From UMGS1387 sp045541355 (GTDB lineage Bacteria > Bacillota > Clostridia > Oscillospirales > CAG-382): a DNA stretch of 5,556 nucleotides. The notes under the pieces were generated by a model, which was not told the DNA's origin, searched no databases, and saw nothing but the letters and a program-made list of their open reading frames with translations. This document shows positions 5,428 to 5,556 of the stretch, piece by piece. Within the stretch, counting starts at the first letter, position 1. Every line of letters begins with the position of its first letter. Location: assembly GCA_045541355.1 (NCBI GenBank), contig JAZQIW010000104.1:1-5556 (forward strand), given 5' to 3'. A program made the translations under genes and the position numbers.

Positions 5428-5556
5428 CAAAGTAAGCTGTGAGCTTGTGTTGTTGCGTTTATGCAACACAAGCGGTGCTTCTCTCGGGCATCCAAGATTG
5501 GTTTAAATCCTAAGATGTAGTCCCGAATTCTTTTCTTTTTTGCTTACTTTTTTCTT
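5428..5556 (-). repeat. Tandem repeat copy B, unit E6, reaches the window edge
   Basis: Second copy of 5284-5412, with the same terminal stem-loop at 5443-5473. The similarity continues to the last base, so the array probably extends beyond the window. One difference, G to A at 5494, changes the internal hairpin so that it would pair by G-U wobble in minus-strand RNA but mispair (C-A) in + strand RNA. Confidence 0.88.

Larger units (their letters stand above)
5160..5556. other. Gene-free 3' stretch made of repeats
   Basis: I see no credible gene in these 397 bp. They hold a stem-loop right after the acyltransferase stop codon (5165-5197), a T-rich and A-rich stretch, and two tandem copies of a 129-bp repeat, the second running to the window edge. 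Strings such as TTCTTTTTTCTTTTTACTTTT on the + strand are the reverse of the A-rich unit heads seen at the 5' side. Confidence 0.8.

Noticed and set aside
5284..5556. CRISPR array from the regularly spaced repeats
   Set aside because: The unit is about 129 bp with a 144-bp period and spacers of only about 15 bp; there are only two clear copies and no cas genes. This is a tandem repeat, not CRISPR.

Overview
The window looks like part of a Clostridia chromosome, probably an Oscillospiraceae/Ruminococcaceae-type gut anaerobe. This rests on the radical-SAM/DUF2344 gene pair typical of Firmicutes, strong AGGAGG-type ribosome binding sites, moderate GC and the MnmG sequence. It is an inference; no phylogeny was run. 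All five recognisable genes lie on the + strand.

Layout: (1) 1-639, the 3' end of a B12-binding-type radical SAM gene (TIGR03960-like). (2) 640-1102, no gene; this stretch is packed with repeats: two 126-bp tandem copies in + orientation and a diverged, oppositely oriented relative. (3) 1115-1750, the DUF2344 'radical SAM-linked' partner. (4) 1763-3634, mnmG, the FAD-dependent subunit of the tRNA U34 modification enzyme. (5) 3673-4317, an unrecognised protein with two membrane segments and a C-terminal zinc ribbon. (6) 4329-5159, a two-domain GNAT-like acyltransferase-family protein. (7) 5160-5556, no gene; a second repeat array with a period of about 144 bp that runs off the window end.

The radical SAM and DUF2344 proteins are known partners of unknown chemistry. 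DUF2344 and mnmG are 12 bp apart and probably co-transcribed. The membrane/zinc-ribbon gene and the acyltransferase gene are also tightly spaced and likely share a transcript. Whether mnmG and the last two genes share a promoter cannot be decided from the 38-bp gap.

The most interesting content is non-coding. The repeats at the two ends appear to be one family in opposite orientations. Each unit starts with an A-rich motif like AAGAAAAGTARGCAAAAGAA, often preceded by a complementary left arm. About 80 nt later it ends in a long perfect stem-loop. The 11-nt loop CATAAACGCAA is identical in the 5' and 3' arrays, although the stems enclosing it have entirely different but internally complementary sequences. 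Conserved loop with replaced paired stem suggests a structured RNA or a structured DNA element (REP/MITE-like). Two further hairpins, at 945-978 and 5165-5197, fit the same layout in diverged form.
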